Positions 15,601 through 18,139 of a DNA stretch of 18,139 nt are shown in pieces. The stretch lies in assembly GCA_947594085.1 (NCBI GenBank), contig CANQEB010000015.1:1-18139 (forward strand), written 5' to 3'. Within the stretch, counting starts at the first letter, position 1. Every line of letters begins with the position of its first letter. A program made the position numbers and the translations under genes. The DNA comes from an uncultured Lachnospiraceae bacterium (GTDB lineage Bacteria > Bacillota > Clostridia > Lachnospirales > Lachnospiraceae). The notes beneath the pieces are model-generated. The model did no database searches and was not told the origin of the DNA. It worked only from the letters and a program-made list of their open reading frames with translations.

Positions 15601-15673
15601 GTGCCAGCACTGGAGCCGTCTCCGCGGCGCACAGGGCAAGAGCCAGAAGTACTGTCGCCCAGATTTTCTTCAT
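12668..15673 (-). CDS. Secreted leucine-rich-repeat protein with CxxCG repeats and Ig-like domains
   Basis: A 1001-residue secreted protein. The ATG at 15671-15673 follows AGAGGAG on the minus strand; the frame extends 26 codons further but through the promoter. Residues 1 to about 25 form a signal peptide (LLALALCAAETAPVLA). An acidic linker (26-118) follows, then an EF-hand-like DTDGSGGLSTAEI (137-149). A leucine-rich domain (about 165-425) has about twelve 21-residue repeats of the form LxxLxCxxNxLTxLDVS. Residues about 537-755 hold six repeats with a TCTxxG...CxxCG...PAxGHxY pattern, the last lacking its first Cys. Three Ig-like (Big_2-type) domains complete it (about 757-836, 845-920 and 925-1001). 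I see no LPXTG motif, C-terminal hydrophobic helix or SLH domain, so the anchor is unclear; the Lys-rich C-terminus might bind the wall. Adhesion or binding is a guess. It interrupts the plus-strand sugar genes. Confidence 0.9.
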   Translation of the reverse strand: MKKIWATVLLALALCAAETAPVLAQEDDGAEAVIVLTESEEPVDYTAESDIVDLGADASKSGEPAADTLPEAVNTAENEWTVDLSDTPDIPAIDLPENATDSWGTAPIADADQSEVTLDAAHFPDEAFRSYLSKKFDTDGSGGLSTAEIAAVTEIDVIGKKISDLTGLAYFTKLTGLYCDTNQLTALDVSRNTKLTILTCTGNLLGSMDVRQNTALLSLVCSNNQIKALDLSRNSNLQDLRCAQNQLQALDISGNTRLAWLDCSQNSLTTLDASDHQYLQYLFCSANQLSDLDVSGATNLQWLECQQNQLTELDVTGVLNVNANQDSAVNILNCADNKLTSLQINNKSYFKGLICNNNAITKLDLSTNPDLRQLECANNALTSLDVTSNRQLQTLDCSGNQITSLNLSNLSITTTTALPNCSGQNMVVNLVKTENVYQANLNEYIGNSNLIRLTREEFLSDSCTEKSVLGNLILLTQEGELENGILSFSDGQVPETIELVYATGYKKKKGERDVLLEINLHCHTHTYEQLGEKVEPSCTENGYLKEQCTECGTITEIILPALGHNYEKDPDPANSKDPTCTEPGYSKETCTICGDSIIKELPAEHDYHFIKQMPTCTEDGWMYQQCSVCGDKEQETVLPAIGHDYKLVKETLPTCTAEGALLEKCSHCGDERSSAVPASGHEYELVKETPPTCTREGARLEKCSRCGDEKTTVIPATGHEYGAYTIVREATIFADGLKRHTCSLCGVIQDAVIPKLNGTVTLSVSNLPLQIKEKVSVQSLVTGLQEDDCVVSWSSGDPEIAVISKNGTITAKQTGAVDITVTTKSGATAVMTVKVQVAKVKTKGISGLKKQITLTAGKKLKLAPVLKPISSQQKITYKSANKKVAQVSAKGVVKGIRKGTTKITVKSGNQKFVVKVKVKSAAVKKIKHVPAKKKLRKGTSFQLKPRLAPTGCSQKITYKSSNKEVATVTAKGVVKAKKKGTAKITVTAGKKKVICKITVIK
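13551..13778 (-). repeat. 114-bp tandem duplication inside the surface-protein gene
   Basis: Copies at about 13551-13664 and 13665-13778 are nearly identical and encode adjacent 38-residue CxxCG repeat units. Both contain LVKET, a Pro-Thr-Cys-Thr segment, EKCSxCGDE and a Gly-His-Glu/Asp-Tyr end. The period is a multiple of three and keeps the reading frame. The neighbouring repeat units are much more diverged, so this looks like a recent duplication. Confidence 0.8.
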
Positions 15674-15722
15674 AATAATTTCTCCTCTGATTTGCACAAC
15701 AAACCTATAAAAATACAGTTTA

Positions 15723-15751
15723 ATTATACGCAATATATTTAGAAATGGCAA
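15723..15751 (-). promoter_or_regulatory. Promoter for the LRR surface-protein gene
   Basis: On the minus strand TTGCCA (15746-15751) and a perfect TATAAT (15723-15728) are separated by 17 bp. Transcription would start near 15716, about 43 nt before the ATG at 15673. The strong match and the terminator at 12603-12639 make this gene a stand-alone unit. Confidence 0.75.
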
Positions 15752-15782
15752 TCTTTTTAAAGAATTTTAATAATTAGGCAGG

Positions 15783-15869
15783 ATGAACAAAATGGAACAA
15801 GAAATCGCAGAATCAGTTATTCAAATATTCCTCAAAATGATGCATACTGGTATCATCGAAAACGTGTAA
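15783..15869 (+). CDS. Possible 28-residue ORF upstream of the sugar-binding protein gene
   Basis: An ATG at 15783 with a weak AGG five bases ahead opens a 28-codon ORF starting MNKMEQEIAESVIQIFLKMM and ending at TAA 15867-15869. The peptide could form an amphipathic helix. I recognise no homologue and the ribosome binding site is poor, so it may simply be leader sequence of the transporter operon. Confidence 0.18.
   Translation: MNKMEQEIAESVIQIFLKMMHTGIIENV
15828..15856 (+). promoter_or_regulatory. Weak candidate promoter for the sugar ABC operon
   Basis: TATCAT at 15851-15856 is preceded by TGG, forming an extended -10, but the -35 at 15828-15833 (TTCCTC) is poor. An activator would probably be needed. 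A cre-like stretch CGAAAACGTGTAAA (15857-15870) overlaps the expected start site but has three mismatches to the usual cre pattern. Confidence 0.25.
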
Positions 15870-15907
15870 ACCAAGCAACGATCAAATTCATTCAGGAGGT
15901 AAGAATT

Positions 15908-17215
15908 ATGAAGAAACAACTGGCAGTTTTGTTAGCTGGGGCAATGATCTGCGGGACGTTTGCGGCGCCGATGACGGCGGGTGCGGAGGGCGCAGAGCTC
16001 AATGTGACGACGACGTTCGCGGGTGAGGACGGAAACGCACAGAACTTTAAGGATGCAGTAGCGGCATGGGAGGAGACCACGGGCAATACGGTGAACGACG
16101 CTTCCGCGACCTCGGACGAGACTTTCAAGTCCCGCGTGGAGATGGATTTCCAGACCGGCGCTGATCCGGATGTGCTGTTCTTCTTCAACGGTGCGGATGC
16201 AAATTCTTTCATTGAGGCGGGCAAGGTTGTCTCAATCGACACGATTCGCGAACAGTATCCGGAATATGCAGAGAACATGAACGATGATCTGATCACACCG
16301 TCGATCGTGGACGGCGTCAGATATGCGGTTCCGGTAAACGGCTACTGGGAGGCAATGTTTGTAAACACGACGGTACTCGAGGCGGCGGGCGTCGAGGTGC
16401 CGGGTGCGGATTACACCTGGGATGCGTTCCTGGAGGATTGCGAGAAGATCAAGAATGCAGGCTACACGCCGATCGCTGCGGCTTTGGGCAATATTCCGCA
16501 TTACTGGTGGGAGTTCTCGATTTTCAACAACGGCAATGTGACTGACCATCTGAATATTCCGGCATCTGTCGACGAAGCAGGTGCATGGGTAGCAGGTATG
16601 GAGGATATCAAGGCACTCTATGAGGCAGGCTACTTCCCGGAGAACACGCTTTCCGCGACAGACGATGAGACATTCGCGGCATTTGTGGATGACAAGGCAG
16701 CGTTCCTGGTGGATGGCTCCTGGAAGGTTGGCGGAATCGTTGGCGCTTGCCAGTCCGATCCGGAAGATCCTGCCACACTGGATACAGAGAAGCTTGACAA
16801 GTTCACGGTTACGTATGTGCCGGGCAAGGGCGAGAGAAAGGCAACTGACCTGATCGGTGGTCTGTCGATGGGCTATTATATCAGCACGGCTGCATGGGAA
16901 GACGATGCGAAGCGTGACGCTGCAGTCAGCTTTGTGGAATATATGACGAGTGATGAGATTGTTGCGAAATTTGCACAGCATACGGCTTCTGCATTGAAGG
17001 CTGCTCCGGAGGTAGATGAGGCTGCATTCAATTCTCTGCAGGTGAAGGCTATGGAGATGATGTCGGGCGTGACGTCATTGACCGGTGCTGTACAGGATCT
17101 TTTCAACGGCGAGTGCCGCGTATCCACATTTGACGGAATGCCGCAGATCGTCACCGGTGAGGTTTCCGCCGAGGACGCTGTAGCAGAAGGCCTGGAGATC
17201 TACAACGCACAGTAG
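15908..17215 (+). CDS. Extracellular sugar-binding protein of an ABC transporter (family 1)
   Basis: A 435-residue secreted solute-binding protein. The ATG at 15908 has AGGAGGTAAG just upstream. Residues 1 to about 26 form a signal peptide ending AGA. The only early Cys (Cys15, in GAMICG) is not in a normal lipobox, because Ile stands at the position before it. The mature part has the family-1 pattern: LNVTTTFAG, a helix with AWEETTGNTVN, then ADPDVLFFFNGADANSF, and YAVPVNGYWEAMFVNT with FVDDKAAFLVDGSWKVG further on. Aromatic residues such as YWW (168-178 region and GNIPHYWWEF) fit stacking against sugar rings. It is followed by a permease gene across a 192-bp spacer that holds a terminator. 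The sugar is unknown; chitooligosaccharides are suggested only by the GH94 gene upstream. Confidence 0.92.
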   Translation: MKKQLAVLLAGAMICGTFAAPMTAGAEGAELNVTTTFAGEDGNAQNFKDAVAAWEETTGNTVNDASATSDETFKSRVEMDFQTGADPDVLFFFNGADANSFIEAGKVVSIDTIREQYPEYAENMNDDLITPSIVDGVRYAVPVNGYWEAMFVNTTVLEAAGVEVPGADYTWDAFLEDCEKIKNAGYTPIAAALGNIPHYWWEFSIFNNGNVTDHLNIPASVDEAGAWVAGMEDIKALYEAGYFPENTLSATDDETFAAFVDDKAAFLVDGSWKVGGIVGACQSDPEDPATLDTEKLDKFTVTYVPGKGERKATDLIGGLSMGYYISTAAWEDDAKRDAAVSFVEYMTSDEIVAKFAQHTASALKAAPEVDEAAFNSLQVKAMEMMSGVTSLTGAVQDLFNGECRVSTFDGMPQIVTGEVSAEDAVAEGLEIYNAQ

Positions 17216-17255
17216 AGCGATAAATAACTGACAGTTTAATATGTACGGACGCCTT

Positions 17256-17320
17256 AAAGGGCAAGATCATCTCCGGGTGGACACCCTACAGGTCCTTCCC
17301 GGAGACGACTTGCCTTTTTT
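17256..17320 (+). terminator. Long hairpin terminator with conserved apical sequence (copy 2), inside the transporter operon
   Basis: GGCAAG (17260-17265) pairs with CTTGCC (17309-17314), continued by TCATCTCCGGG pairing with CCCGGAGACGA. Above these, GGAC pairs with GTCC around ACCCTACAG. Six Ts follow at 17315-17320. It lies between the binding-protein and permease genes, where it would lower permease expression relative to the binding protein and protect the upstream message. It is homologous to the hairpin at 4887-4953. Confidence 0.9.
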
Positions 17321-17407
17321 GGTTGCCTCTGGCGATCAAGACAGGAATGGTTTCAAACAAAACTGGAAGCTAGATGAACTGTAGATTTTTCTGAGAAAGG
17401 TGAGGGT

Positions 17408-18139
17408 ATGGGGGCAAGTATATACAAAAACAAAAAGCCGTTGCTTTTCTTTCTGATACCGGCTTTTGCATTTATGGTGGTGTTTCTGCACTATCCGTTT
17501 GTGATGAATATCCTGAACAGCTTTCAGAAGATCGGTGGGCTTGCGGCTCAGAGCGACGGTTTTCTGGATCCGTGGTATTCCAATTATCAGGAAATGCTTC
17601 AGGATAAAAATATGTACACCGCGCTGCGCAATACTTTTATTCTGATGGCGGCGACTGTAGTATTTCAGGTAGGTATCGCGCTTCTGTTGGCGATCCTGGT
17701 AGATCAGATCAGGGTAGGGGCGAAATTTTTCCGGGTGGTGTACTTTTTCCCGATCGTAATATCGGCCACGGCACTTGGACTTCTGTTTAATCTAGTATTC
17801 CTGCGCGACAAGGGAATGCTGAATCAGTTCGTGGAGCTGCTCGGTTACAGAGGAGATCTGATCGATTGGAAAGACCAGTCGAAGGCTCTTTTCACGATGC
17901 TGGTGCCAGTTATGTGGCAGTATGTTGGATTTTACTTTGTCATCATCATCACTGGCCTGAATAATATTTCAGCCGACTTGTATGAGGTGGCGTCGATTGA
18001 CGGAGCGAGCAGATTCCAGAGGATTCGCTATATTACATTGCCGCTTTTACACAACGTGCTGTGTACCTGCGTGGTGCTTGCTGTGACGGGAGCGCTCAAG
18101 GCATTTGACCTTCCGTGGATCATGTTCCCGAAGGGCATG
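17408..18139 (+). CDS. Sugar ABC transporter permease (MalF/UgpA type), 3'-truncated by the window end
   Basis: The frame is open from ATG 17408 to the last base, giving 244 residues without a stop. AAAGGTGA at 17396-17403 is the likely ribosome binding site. A first transmembrane helix at about 11-33 (LLFFLIPAFAFMVVF), a periplasmic loop (about 37-70), and further helices at about 73-97, 108-131 and 164-184 fit the MalF/UgpA topology. The cytoplasmic EAA loop that contacts the ATPase is at 193-212 (EVASIDGASRFQRIRYITLP), with the conserved Gly in DGAS. Such permeases usually number about 290-310 residues, so roughly 50-60 residues are missing. A second permease gene would be expected next, outside the window. 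Confidence 0.93.
   Translation, partial: MGASIYKNKKPLLFFLIPAFAFMVVFLHYPFVMNILNSFQKIGGLAAQSDGFLDPWYSNYQEMLQDKNMYTALRNTFILMAATVVFQVGIALLLAILVDQIRVGAKFFRVVYFFPIVISATALGLLFNLVFLRDKGMLNQFVELLGYRGDLIDWKDQSKALFTMLVPVMWQYVGFYFVIIITGLNNISADLYEVASIDGASRFQRIRYITLPLLHNVLCTCVVLAVTGALKAFDLPWIMFPKGM

Noticed and set aside
15857..15870. Catabolite-response element CGAAAACGTGTAAA upstream of the sugar-binding protein
   Set aside because: Three mismatches to the cre pattern and no second copy at the phosphorylase promoter; kept only as a weak note.

Overview
The window looks like a chromosomal segment of a moderately high-GC anaerobic Firmicute, most likely a Lachnospiraceae or related Clostridia member. The basis is strong AGGAGG-type ribosome binding sites, a YknXYZ/MacAB-type exporter with a Gram-positive style adaptor, a YesM/LytS-family sensor kinase, a family-1 sugar ABC transporter, and a secreted LRR/CxxCG/Ig-like protein of a kind common in gut Clostridia. 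I see no rRNA, tRNA, insertion sequence, CRISPR array or prophage gene.

Layout. (1) 1-1276: an overlapping pair of genes resembling IbrA (PAPS-reductase-like, 5' end outside the window) and IbrB (ParB-like). (2) 1424-4882: a tightly overlapping three-gene exporter operon (HlyD/MacA-type adaptor, ABC ATPase, MacB/FtsX-type permease), closed by a long hairpin terminator. (3) 5018-6235, minus strand: peptidase T, convergent with the exporter. (4) 6236-6497: a divergent regulatory region. It has a pepT promoter on the minus strand. On the plus strand it has a good sigma-A promoter followed by a leader of about 115 nt with two hairpins, the second shaped like an intrinsic terminator. (5) 6498-12586, plus strand: a GH94 phosphorylase very close in sequence to N,N'-diacetylchitobiose phosphorylase, an alpha-D-phosphohexomutase and a YesM-type sensor kinase. 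The spacers on both sides of the mutase gene carry different tandem repeats (62 bp x about 2.4, and 19-21 bp x 9). (6) 12668-15673, minus strand: a 1001-residue secreted protein with leucine-rich repeats, CxxCG repeats and three Ig-like domains, with its own promoter and terminator. (7) 15908 to the end: a sugar-binding protein and the start of a MalF-like permease, separated by a hairpin terminator.

How the genes may work together. The phosphorylase would split imported (GlcNAc)2 into GlcNAc-1-phosphate and GlcNAc, and the mutase could convert the sugar-1-phosphate to the 6-phosphate. The binding protein and permease downstream are plausible importers and the kinase a plausible sensor. This is inferred from gene order; the transporter's substrate cannot be read from sequence.

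The most notable unexplained structure is a pair of homologous terminators (4887-4953 and 17256-17320). They sit behind unrelated genes, yet share an almost identical apical sequence while their basal stems differ with compensating changes. Next are the two-hairpin leader of the phosphorylase gene and the repeat arrays around the mutase gene.
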